Positions 1-7,311 of a stretch of 9,370 nucleotides of DNA are shown in pieces; position 1 is the first letter of the stretch; every line of letters starts with the position of its first letter. The stretch spans positions 1 to 9,370 of the forward strand of contig CAMLNK010000087.1 in NCBI GenBank assembly GCA_946481035.1, written 5' to 3'. This DNA is from an uncultured Dyadobacter sp. GTDB taxonomy: Bacteria > Bacteroidota > Bacteroidia > Cytophagales > Spirosomataceae. The position numbers and the translations under genes were made by a program. Under the pieces are notes generated by a model. The model did not search any database and was not told the DNA's origin. It saw nothing but the letters and a program-made list of their open reading frames with translations.

Positions 1-1151
1 ATCGGATCGGCAGAAAAGGGAGCATCCGTCCAGGGATTTTTGGCCGTTTCACTGCCCGATTTTGCAGGTTCGCTAATAGATGGCGAAAGATTTAGAAAAT
101 CCCTCAACTGCTCAAAAACAACGGTTTGATCGGGCTGATCGGGGAAATTTTTGCGAATGGTTTCAAAAGAAGGCGGACGTAATGCAGCTTCCATTCCCAT
201 CGTTTTGATGGCCATTTTCTGATCAAGCCCATATCCGAGCTCCTGAACGTCCATAGGCATCATTCCCGATTCGGGCTCCATCACAATGGGCTTCAACTTG
301 GTGACAAGCGTTTCAAAATCCCCGTCGTTACTGGTCTGAAACGCCCACTGGTAGTAAACCGGGAAATCAAATCCGCGGGGCCGCGTTTCCTGCTGCGCGC
401 TCTGGGTCCAGGCCGCATCCTGGGCCACCACGCCGGTAATGTCCAGCCCCAGGCCCGCTCGCCTGCCGGTTTCAAACGCCGGGATCAGGAATGCCCGGTA
501 GGCTGTGCTTTTGTTCAATTTTCGGGGGCATAGCAAACGGCTCAGCGCCGAATCCGAGTCGGCATTCAGCTCATTGGTTACCCTGGTTTTCAGCTGTTCT
601 ACATCGCTTTCTTCGAGCGTTTCGTTGAAATGTACATGCGCCCATGCCCAGGTTTCGGCAGGGTTATGAAACGCGTCATTGAATATTTCCTTTTTGACGG
701 ATATAAACGGAAGCGAGTCCGGCAATTGTTTCAAGGTGTACTCATGGTTTTTCAAAACAACAAGCGCCAGCCATGGGCGCAGCCGCTTGTCATTGGCCCC
801 ATTTGGCGAAGCCGGGGTAAATCGCCATAAAAAATCCTCTTCATAGAACTCGATGTAAGCCAGGTTATTTGCCTCGTAATTGTTGACATTCGGAGCCGGA
901 TTAACCCGGATCAAAACCCTGTCGCTTACGTTCAGAACATCGCCCGGGCCGACTACCTGGATGACCTTGGCCACAATCTGCTCATTGCCGCCTCCTTCCA
1001 GATTTTCGGCCTGGACCGTTATCTGTACTTGCAGGTTGGCTCTTTCCAAAGCCGTTCCGCTCCCCAGCCCGAGGGTGTCCTTTTCGATGATTTGCGAATT
1101 AAGGCCCTGACGAAACCAGGGGATGAATGAATAGTGCGCTATGTCGGCCAT
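1..1151 (-). CDS. Unknown conserved-looking protein, C-terminus cut by window edge (at least 383 aa)
   Basis: An uninterrupted minus-strand frame runs from an ATG at 1151-1149 to the left edge, giving 383 complete codons and no stop. The N-terminus is MADIAHYSFIPWFRQGL, with no signal peptide or membrane segment. Motif-like blocks rich in aromatic residues and proline follow: RPWLALVVL (about residue 127), AWAHVHF (about 170), SRLLCPRKL (about 205), YRAFLIPAFETGRRAGLG (about 220) and FPVYYQWAF with NDGDFETL (about 265-285). From memory these blocks recur in uncharacterised bacterial proteins, but I cannot name a domain. The first 120 residues look beta-rich and the rest mixed. The gene lies 65 bases downstream of the 1135-residue gene in the same direction and is probably cotranscribed with it. 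No clear ribosome binding site or Bacteroidota promoter was seen in the gap. The reading frame is certain enough to call a real gene, but its function is unknown. Confidence 0.88.
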   Translation of the reverse strand, partial: MADIAHYSFIPWFRQGLNSQIIEKDTLGLGSGTALERANLQVQITVQAENLEGGGNEQIVAKVIQVVGPGDVLNVSDRVLIRVNPAPNVNNYEANNLAYIEFYEEDFLWRFTPASPNGANDKRLRPWLALVVLKNHEYTLKQLPDSLPFISVKKEIFNDAFHNPAETWAWAHVHFNETLEESDVEQLKTRVTNELNADSDSALSRLLCPRKLNKSTAYRAFLIPAFETGRRAGLGLDITGVVAQDAAWTQSAQQETRPRGFDFPVYYQWAFQTSNDGDFETLVTKLKPIVMEPESGMMPMDVQELGYGLDQKMAIKTMGMEAALRPPSFETIRKNFPDQPDQTVVFEQLRDFLNLSPSISEPAKSGSETAKNPWTDAPFSADP

Positions 1152-1216
1152 GATTTTCGGGGATCTGTTTAGCTAAAACCGGGGTGAATCTCAGAATCAA
1201 ACACACTAATGCTGCC

Positions 1217-4200
1217 TTAAACCATTTCAAGGTGATAGGCCGGGACCACTTTAATCTTGCCTTTCAGAGCCGGATCTGCATCGAGCAGCGACTTGACGGT
1301 ATCGGAGGCATCTGAAAAACTGCCCGTCGAAAAGCCTTCATGTGCAATGTGCTTCATATTGAATTTATCGACGATCATAAAGGCCTCGTCGTGAACGTCA
1401 ACATCGGCGCCGATTTGCTTCACTTTCTTGAAGGCGCTCTCCTTCGAAAGCACTGAGCTGCCTATTGCCCCGCCTTTGGCCATCAGCTTGAAGATGGATT
1501 TGTCAAAACCGGAAAAAACCGCCTCTGGCTCAGGTGTAGGATCAAAATCTGAAACTTTGACCTCGTACTCGACCTTCCGGTTGGCCCTGTGGTTAACCTG
1601 AATCCGGTTAGTCTCCGTAATGCGGATACCGCTTTTCATCTGCTCGTAAGAGGGAGCACTCAGCTTATCCTTGTCCTCCATATTCTTGAACATCGCCGGC
1701 GCAAATGCTTCGGTAGGATATTCGCGGGCTACTTCCATATCGCCGATCTTCACTTTGGAAATATCGACTTTATGAATATCGGCTGGTTTGTTCTCGCCAA
1801 ATTTTTCCAGAACCTGGGCGATGGGAACAATTGTCTGGCTGATTTTAAATGATCCGTATGGCTGCAAAATCACCTTACCCGGCTCTTGGGGAATGTCTTT
1901 GAGGCTCACCAGGCCCGAGCGGTTGGCCGGAAGCTCCGCCGTCCAGTTAGTGTCCAGCTCCAGGGCCGCCATTGCTTTGGGCAGCACAGCGATAGTCGGC
2001 ATTTCGATGCTGCTCTTGTCTCCCCATTCTTCGTCAAACCGGACTTTAATGGTAAAGAACAGAATGCTGAAAGACGCTGTACCTTTTGCATGCCAGGGGG
2101 TGGGACCCGACAGCTCAAAGTCAAGGGTGATCGAAAAGAGCGTCGTACTTCCCAGTTTCACGGCCAGCCCGGCCCCTATTCCCGCAATGAACATAAATGG
2201 CGAGAACTGGAACAAAACATCGAAGTAGAGATAACCCACGATGCTGAATGATGAAATACTGAAAAGCAGATCGAGCCGGGCACCAAACTGGATCGTGTTG
2301 GAGGTCACCGCGAAATAGCAGGTCAGCACCAGTTTCGGATTGTCGGCCAGGATAGTCAGCGTCAGTCTTTTGAGCGTCGGCAGGTGAAGGTCAGTCGGCG
2401 GCTTGAATGCGGGGTGAAACCCTCCGATGGTTAAAACAAAGGCTTTCGTTTGTCCCCAGCCCAGGCGCAATGCCATATCACCTTCAAGGGTAAAGGTCAG
2501 GATGCGGGAATTGTACAAGCTCGCGTCGAAGGAAAGCATTCCTTTTTCAAAATCGATGATTCCCACAAAATTGATCTGCAACCGCAAAACGGCTGCTTCC
2601 TCGGTAGGAAGAACAATTTTGACTACCCCCAGAATGGCAATGCGGACCGGGCTGGCGAATTCTACCACCAACCCAAAATCAACAGTAACCAACGCGGGCA
2701 CGCCCCAGGTTATCCGCGCCATCAGGCCAATAATGAACTGGTCCTTTTTGGGCGGAAAAATGGCGGTAATAGCCTGAATGATAGAGGTAATATTATTGAC
2801 AACATCCTCGGGAAACATGATGTTATCAACCGCGTTATTTTTGACACCTTCCCGTAAAGCGTCGACATTAATCGTCCGGTGAATGCCCAGTAAACCGCCC
2901 AATCCGCTCAGGAAAAATCCCATGGAAAGCGAAATACCCGGTGAAAATGTGGCGCTGATCACGATGAGCAGCGAAAAACCGTCGCTGCCGTCGGGCATAC
3001 GCGTGTTGATCACGCAAATGGCTGCCACCTGAACGGTGTCCATAATGGAAAGTTCAAGCGCGCCGGCGTACATTTTTCTCGAATCATCAAAAAGAATGTA
3101 ACCTCCCCCTTTGATGATCCCCGCATCCAGGCTCAGCCCGATGCCGACCGGCGGTTTGAAATCCACGTCCAGGTCCATAGGGCCAATATTGCCCTGACGG
3201 AAAAAGAGATTAGCCTGCAAACCGATGTTTTCGACCACAGCTACCAGTGGCCCCAGTTCCAGTTTCAGGTTTGCCCCCGCCTCTAATTTAAGCTTTTCAT
3301 TGTCAGGTGCTAATCCGAGTGTAAGCCCGTTTATCGCAACTGGCCCCAGCTCGATATGTACCGGCAGATCAATGCTGAATTTTCCTCCTCCACTAATGGA
3401 AAAACCATTTAACAAACTAAATGCGAATGCCAGATTGGCCTCGGCAACGATATTAACGCCCGACAAGGCTGTCTGCAAAAATCCATCGCCGTCGCCTCCT
3501 TTGATCACCAGCCTGATGGCCTGGATCTGGGCTTCCATGCCCACATCGAGCTTGTTCTGCGCATTCTGGATAAACCATTTGGCGCCTAATCCCTGCAAGG
3601 CCAGCCGCGTTCCGCCCGAGGAGCCGATTAAAACAATCTCGGCGGCCCGGTCGGCCTTTTCGTGGATGAGAATAGACGCCCGGTAGGAAGCATTCAGGTT
3701 CAGCAGACCTTCCGCATTGAATGGTGGGCGTATGACAAGGCCTATTCCGTCAATGTTGGCGGTGGACTCGAATACAAGCTCTCCCCTGTCGCAAACATTG
3801 AATTGAAAATTGGCAACCCCCAGAAGGTAAGGAAGTAGCGCGATCCCTTTTTTCTTGCCGTCTGTTCCGTCGGTTGGCGAAAAAGTGATCCCGAACTGGG
3901 CATAGGTCTCGGCAGTGAGCCCTTTTTGAAACAACGGAAAACGCAGTTCCCGAAGCTGCGGGCCTGTAACGCCAAGCAAACCACGCGTCGCATCTGACTG
4001 AGGATAAAGTCCGCCCGGTAATGCAGATGCCTGCATTAAACGTTCAAGACGGCTCAGAAATTTATCGGAATTAAAGTTGGTGTCCCATTGGTAAGTCGCA
4101 TTAAAAAGCTGAACCGGGCCCGTAAAAAGCCAGCCTATCCTATCCCAGTTGATCAGCCGCATGGACTGACCGGCAACCGGCGCCTGCTCGTATTCAATGA

Positions 4201-4624
4201 GTCCAAGCAGCAGCAGCGTCTCGTGGACTTCGGGTTTCTGCCGGCTGAAATATTCAAGCATCAGGTAGTCCGTCAGCCGCCTGGGCAAATCTTCGATGTT
4301 AGGGATCGCGGCCCCTCCCCCGCTTTTTATCGCATTATGCAGCTGCTCGATGGCATCAACGACAGCGACGACGCGGGCAAAAACATTTCCGATAGCTGTC
4401 GCTATGCCTACCTCGCCTGACGCCCCCGCCAGCTCCTGCACAGCCGTGACAAGATCGCCGCCTTTGCTGGCCATGCCCGACAACGCGCCGCCGAAAGCCC
4501 CGGCGGGAATCTCGTAGCCCAGCTTGCGAAATAGCGCAACGGCCTGCTCGGAGGTTTGTACGCCCCGAAGCGGGGCGATAGCAAGTCCGGTTTGGGTAAG
4601 GACGGATTTTAAAACATCAGGCAT
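1217..4624 (-). CDS. Giant beta-rich protein, DUF6603-like (1135 aa)
   Basis: The protein has three visible parts. Residues 1-150 are helical and glycine/alanine-rich, with no signal peptide. Residues 160-900 are a very long run of alternating hydrophobic and polar stretches typical of beta strands. They contain a glycine-rich core at about 565-580 (FLSGLGGLLGIHRT), then NVDALREG, MFPEDVV and an FPPKK-...-GLMARITWG segment near 620-640. This core is what I recall from proteins annotated DUF6603, a domain of unknown function; that assignment is from memory. The C-terminal region of about 235 residues is different and more polar; it includes a FAPAMFKNM-...-KLSAPSYEQM segment near 975-995 and ends in HLEMV. 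The repeated amphipathic strands could form a long beta sheet or groove, but this is inference. The start ATG follows a 60-base gap after the 327-residue gene; the upstream sequence is AT-rich with only a weak GGAA. A promoter in that gap is possible but was not recognised. Confidence 0.9.
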   Translation of the reverse strand: MPDVLKSVLTQTGLAIAPLRGVQTSEQAVALFRKLGYEIPAGAFGGALSGMASKGGDLVTAVQELAGASGEVGIATAIGNVFARVVAVVDAIEQLHNAIKSGGGAAIPNIEDLPRRLTDYLMLEYFSRQKPEVHETLLLLGLIEYEQAPVAGQSMRLINWDRIGWLFTGPVQLFNATYQWDTNFNSDKFLSRLERLMQASALPGGLYPQSDATRGLLGVTGPQLRELRFPLFQKGLTAETYAQFGITFSPTDGTDGKKKGIALLPYLLGVANFQFNVCDRGELVFESTANIDGIGLVIRPPFNAEGLLNLNASYRASILIHEKADRAAEIVLIGSSGGTRLALQGLGAKWFIQNAQNKLDVGMEAQIQAIRLVIKGGDGDGFLQTALSGVNIVAEANLAFAFSLLNGFSISGGGKFSIDLPVHIELGPVAINGLTLGLAPDNEKLKLEAGANLKLELGPLVAVVENIGLQANLFFRQGNIGPMDLDVDFKPPVGIGLSLDAGIIKGGGYILFDDSRKMYAGALELSIMDTVQVAAICVINTRMPDGSDGFSLLIVISATFSPGISLSMGFFLSGLGGLLGIHRTINVDALREGVKNNAVDNIMFPEDVVNNITSIIQAITAIFPPKKDQFIIGLMARITWGVPALVTVDFGLVVEFASPVRIAILGVVKIVLPTEEAAVLRLQINFVGIIDFEKGMLSFDASLYNSRILTFTLEGDMALRLGWGQTKAFVLTIGGFHPAFKPPTDLHLPTLKRLTLTILADNPKLVLTCYFAVTSNTIQFGARLDLLFSISSFSIVGYLYFDVLFQFSPFMFIAGIGAGLAVKLGSTTLFSITLDFELSGPTPWHAKGTASFSILFFTIKVRFDEEWGDKSSIEMPTIAVLPKAMAALELDTNWTAELPANRSGLVSLKDIPQEPGKVILQPYGSFKISQTIVPIAQVLEKFGENKPADIHKVDISKVKIGDMEVAREYPTEAFAPAMFKNMEDKDKLSAPSYEQMKSGIRITETNRIQVNHRANRKVEYEVKVSDFDPTPEPEAVFSGFDKSIFKLMAKGGAIGSSVLSKESAFKKVKQIGADVDVHDEAFMIVDKFNMKHIAHEGFSTGSFSDASDTVKSLLDADPALKGKIKVVPAYHLEMV

Positions 4625-4670
4625 ACAATTATTCCATTACAAGATGAATAGTATAATTCCTGTTACTAGT

Positions 4671-4702
4671 AAAAACCGGGTCTGTCAGCTTCTGACAACC
4701 GG
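4671..4702 (-). terminator. Possible weak intrinsic terminator or attenuator
   Basis: Read on the minus strand, TGTCAG and CTGACA form a perfect 6-bp stem (4697-4692 with 4688-4683) around an AAG loop. An outer CCGG/CCGG pair (4702-4699 with 4679-4676) extends it across a small internal loop, and TTTTT follows at once (4675-4671). The inner stem contains the TGA stop of the 327-residue gene. The geometry is that of a short, imperfect rho-independent terminator. It lies between genes of the same direction, so partial read-through would set different levels for the right and left halves of the cluster. The stem is short, so termination may be weak or absent. Confidence 0.4.
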
Positions 4703-5668
4703 TCCCTGACGATACTGCCCGATAATCCATTGAGATCTTGCCCCGGACATTCCTGACAAGACATCTTCAAAATTCGTGGTGTTGAAGTATGCATTCCGTA
4801 ATGCTTCCAGGATGCGCCCGCAATGGACAATGTTGCTTTTGGGAAAGCGGATAATATTGAACAAATCGATGCGTTTGGTTTCCTCCATTGCTGCAAGCGC
4901 CTGCAAAAGGTTCTCTATCTGAACACGCCGTTGGGTAATGTCTTCGGGTAGTAATGTCCAGGCCGTCATGCCCGGAATGATCATTGAAAGCAGAAGCGGT
5001 CTGATTTCGCAAACTCCTGCGCCAGAAGATGATGCCGCAGCAAAATCCACGGAAGACGTGTTGATCGAGGCGGCCAGCTCATTGAGAATCGCCTTACGCT
5101 CCACCCGGTTTTTTCTTAGTGCACCGTCGTAGACCATGCTGAACACAAATTTCTTAAAGCCCTCCCCTGTTTCCGCTGTTTGCGGGGCAACGCTTTGATA
5201 ATAAAGGTTATGCTCATTGATAAGCTCCCGCAAAACATCAGGGCTTCCCGCGGTCGGGCCCGTGGCGGAAACCGCCTGGTCGATCAATGTTTCCAAAGGC
5301 ACACTGCTGACGACGATGGCCTGCTGCATGGACAATTCCGCCTGCACGGCATTTGCCGCGCCGAGCAGCTTAACGCCAACTGCCAGGCTTCCCGTTGCAA
5401 CCGGCGTGTAGGTTTTTTCTCCGAAATCGGTCGTTTGAACATTGGGCGCCCCTCCGTTTTCGACAAAAGTCCACTCAAACGAAAGGGTTGCAGTAGCCAG
5501 TGCCGGGTCGGTTACCAGCACCACGTACGTATTTTCCCTTGCGACTACCACCGGATTGGAGACATACGAAATCAATGCGCATCGGCTGTCAGCAGCAGTC
5601 ACGGCCTGGCCAAGGTCAGAGGGCTGCATGCCTGTCGGAATTCTGGTTTCTGTTTTGCGGACCGGCAT
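4685..5668 (-). CDS. Unknown protein with Ig/PKD-like N-terminal domain (327 aa)
   Basis: I do not recognise a named family. Residues about 35-120 read as an Ig- or PKD-like beta sandwich: NTYVVLVTDP, then FEWTFVENGG, then KTYTP and GSLAVGVKLLG, a strand order common in such folds. Residues about 130-327 are mainly helical, with charged segments such as LRKNRVERKAILNEL (about 185-200) and a run near 240-290. There is no signal peptide and no membrane segment, so export is not evident despite an Ig-like domain that is usually extracellular. The ATG lies 4 bases after the stop of the SCO fusion gene, and an AGG overlapping that stop region may act as a ribosome binding site, which supports translational coupling. 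A second in-frame Met at residue 14 is possible but less well placed. The role could be a binding or adaptor protein for the large beta-rich product encoded downstream; this is inferred from position only. Confidence 0.85.
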   Translation of the reverse strand: MPVRKTETRIPTGMQPSDLGQAVTAADSRCALISYVSNPVVVARENTYVVLVTDPALATATLSFEWTFVENGGAPNVQTTDFGEKTYTPVATGSLAVGVKLLGAANAVQAELSMQQAIVVSSVPLETLIDQAVSATGPTAGSPDVLRELINEHNLYYQSVAPQTAETGEGFKKFVFSMVYDGALRKNRVERKAILNELAASINTSSVDFAAASSSGAGVCEIRPLLLSMIIPGMTAWTLLPEDITQRRVQIENLLQALAAMEETKRIDLFNIIRFPKSNIVHCGRILEALRNAYFNTTNFEDVLSGMSGARSQWIIGQYRQGPVVRS

Positions 5669-5672
5669 AGCG

Positions 5673-7304
5673 TTACCTGTTGGTTTGACGAAAACTGATT
5701 TGCATAAACGCTGAAAAACCCAGCCTTAACTTGCTGAACGTCTCAGGGGGCATACTATTCAAAAGCGCGCCTGTAAGCATAAGGCCAATAGCCACATAAC
5801 CTGCAAGCCGGCTTTCCAATATTTGACCAAAAACAACCATGCAGGCTAAACCTGACAAGCTCAGATAAAATGGCAAAAGCCCGTTTCGCCGTCTGGCGCC
5901 CTTGTAAAGTGCATATAAATTAAGGCAGAGCAAGGCGACGAAGAGCGGCAATAGTTTGATGGCAAACCGTAAAAAATGCATATTGGTTATGCCAAAAACG
6001 CTCAGATAAGCGGCCAGGCAAAAAGGGCATTTTGGAAAAAAAACAATGATGAAGCTAAGGACGGCAGAAAAGACAGCCCTGATTTTGGGTTGGACAAAAG
6101 CGGATATTTTGCTGGACCTTTTTGCTTGCTTCTCCACCAACTTTCCAAGCTCGGCTATGACCTCTTTGGATTTCCACCGCAATTGCCGGTGCCTGCCGAC
6201 GATAGCGCCATGATGATCTAACACAAAGAGCTCAGTAGTATGGTGATTGACGATGGAACCCATGTAGTTGACTCCCAGATCAAAATAACGGAGCATTTGC
6301 CCCATGCCTGCTTCCACCCGGAAGACGCGGTTGTTTTCATCCAGGGTCATGCCTCTGGCTTGGCAATATGCCTTCATTCTGAATGGGTCGTCGTAGAATG
6401 AATCATAGGAAACGGCCGCAACCCTGACGTTTTGCCCAAAACCTGCTGCGGAGAGCTCTTTTTGCAGATCTCTTAGCCGGGCAATCGTCAGCGAGCATTT
6501 GTTTGGATTATCGCAGCGGGTGTAGAAAAACACGACCACGGCCGGTTTGCCGGTAAAGTATTCGGTGTAGCTGACCTTACTTTGATTATGATCTTCGAGC
6601 CGCACCGCCTCAGTAGCAAAGCTTTGCCCCCTGTTTGCAATACTGCGATAGATTTTCGCTAAAAAGCCTTCATTCGTTGCCCCAATACCAGGGAATTCAC
6701 AACATGTGTGATCGACTGGACGCGTATCATTTTCAATTACATCAATGGCTTTTTGAAACTGCCGCCTAAGATCGTCACTAATGTAATCGTCCTTGCAAAT
6801 CCGTTTCAGATCCGCAACAGACTGCCTCGCGCTGCTTCCCAGCCATTCGAAAGTCGTACAGATTTCGGCTAACGCGGTAGTTTGCTGCTGGGCGGAAATT
6901 TCGAGTCCGGCCGAGTAAAAAGACACTTTATTATCGCTAAGCCTTACGTTACCTACCGCTTTTAGGAGATATGGGCAAAGCCCCGCGCGAGGTTCGGGCA
7001 ATCCGCGGAGAGCCACGGCTGCCGCTGCCACAAGATAGGCATACTGCTCAGTTTCGAGCACTTCCAGCACAAATGGAAGAGCCGCTTCGGGCAGCCCGGT
7101 ATGTAAAAACGCTGCGAAAACAAAGGCTCTTTTCCGCTTCACTTCGTTTGCACTCTTATCCCGGTACTCGTGGTGCTGCTGCCGAAGATAGGGCAGCAAC
7201 AATTTACCTGATCCAGGCTGGTGCTTGGCCCGCTCAATCACAGCCGCCATTGCCGGGGCTGCATGTTGCTTTTCAAGCGCTGGTATGTCAAAAGCTCGAA
7301 GCAT
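5673..7304 (-). CDS. HEAT-like / SCO (thioredoxin-like) / MerC-like membrane fusion protein (543 aa)
   Basis: Three parts are visible. Residues 1-190 are helical, HEAT-like repeats (for example YLVAAAAVALRGLP near 90-103). Residues about 205-395 resemble the SCO1/SenC family, thioredoxin-fold proteins that handle copper or thiols for copper enzymes: AVVVFFYTRC, Cys264 and Cys270 in CDNPNKC, and His354/His355 in IVNHHTTELF, followed by VLDHHGAIVGRH. Classical SCO proteins have CxxxC; here the spacing is CX5C. Residues about 408-517 hold four membrane helices with CPFC (Cys426, Cys429) in the first, similar to small MerC-type transporters; that resemblance is weaker. Basic residues precede helix 1, lie between helices 2 and 3 (KGARRR) and follow helix 4, predicting both termini in the cytoplasm. 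An extra CysCys pair is at 201-202. The gene starts 7 bases after the HEAT gene. It may supply copper or electrons to the upstream oxidase; this is inferred from the domains and neighbours. Confidence 0.87.
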   Translation of the reverse strand: MLRAFDIPALEKQHAAPAMAAVIERAKHQPGSGKLLLPYLRQQHHEYRDKSANEVKRKRAFVFAAFLHTGLPEAALPFVLEVLETEQYAYLVAAAAVALRGLPEPRAGLCPYLLKAVGNVRLSDNKVSFYSAGLEISAQQQTTALAEICTTFEWLGSSARQSVADLKRICKDDYISDDLRRQFQKAIDVIENDTRPVDHTCCEFPGIGATNEGFLAKIYRSIANRGQSFATEAVRLEDHNQSKVSYTEYFTGKPAVVVFFYTRCDNPNKCSLTIARLRDLQKELSAAGFGQNVRVAAVSYDSFYDDPFRMKAYCQARGMTLDENNRVFRVEAGMGQMLRYFDLGVNYMGSIVNHHTTELFVLDHHGAIVGRHRQLRWKSKEVIAELGKLVEKQAKRSSKISAFVQPKIRAVFSAVLSFIIVFFPKCPFCLAAYLSVFGITNMHFLRFAIKLLPLFVALLCLNLYALYKGARRRNGLLPFYLSLSGLACMVVFGQILESRLAGYVAIGLMLTGALLNSMPPETFSKLRLGFSAFMQISFRQTNR

Positions 7305-7311
7305 AGGATCT

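Noticed and set aside
293..475. Short minus-strand frame of 60 codons starting within the left-edge gene
   Set aside because: It is an offset frame inside the longer open frame 1-1151, and its Trp/Arg/Pro-rich composition is not protein-like.
1152..1216. Promoter or terminator between the 1135-residue gene and the left-edge gene
   Set aside because: A TTTG is present, but no TAnnTTTG follows at proper spacing and no stable hairpin with a T-run was found.
1788..2228. Plus-strand open frames of 121-146 codons around 1788-2251
   Set aside because: Two overlapping frames in the same stretch opposite a continuous minus-strand gene, with no domain or ribosome binding site.
3225..3686. Plus-strand open frame of 153 codons
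   Set aside because: It is fully inside the 1135-residue gene on the other strand and is Ser/Pro/Ala-rich low-quality sequence, typical of a shadow frame.
1..4624. Part of a contractile injection system or phage tail cluster
   Set aside because: The large unknown proteins raised the idea, but no sheath, tube, spike, baseplate or ATPase gene is visible in the window.
5180..5698. Plus-strand open frame of 172 codons
   Set aside because: It lies opposite the 327-residue gene, lacks a recognisable domain, has many Cys/His/Arg of antisense type, and the minus-strand gene fits the operon spacing.
5673..6100. Mercury resistance locus based on the MerC-like helices
   Set aside because: There is no mercuric reductase, MerR regulator, MerT or MerP; the cysteines alone do not show mercury specificity.
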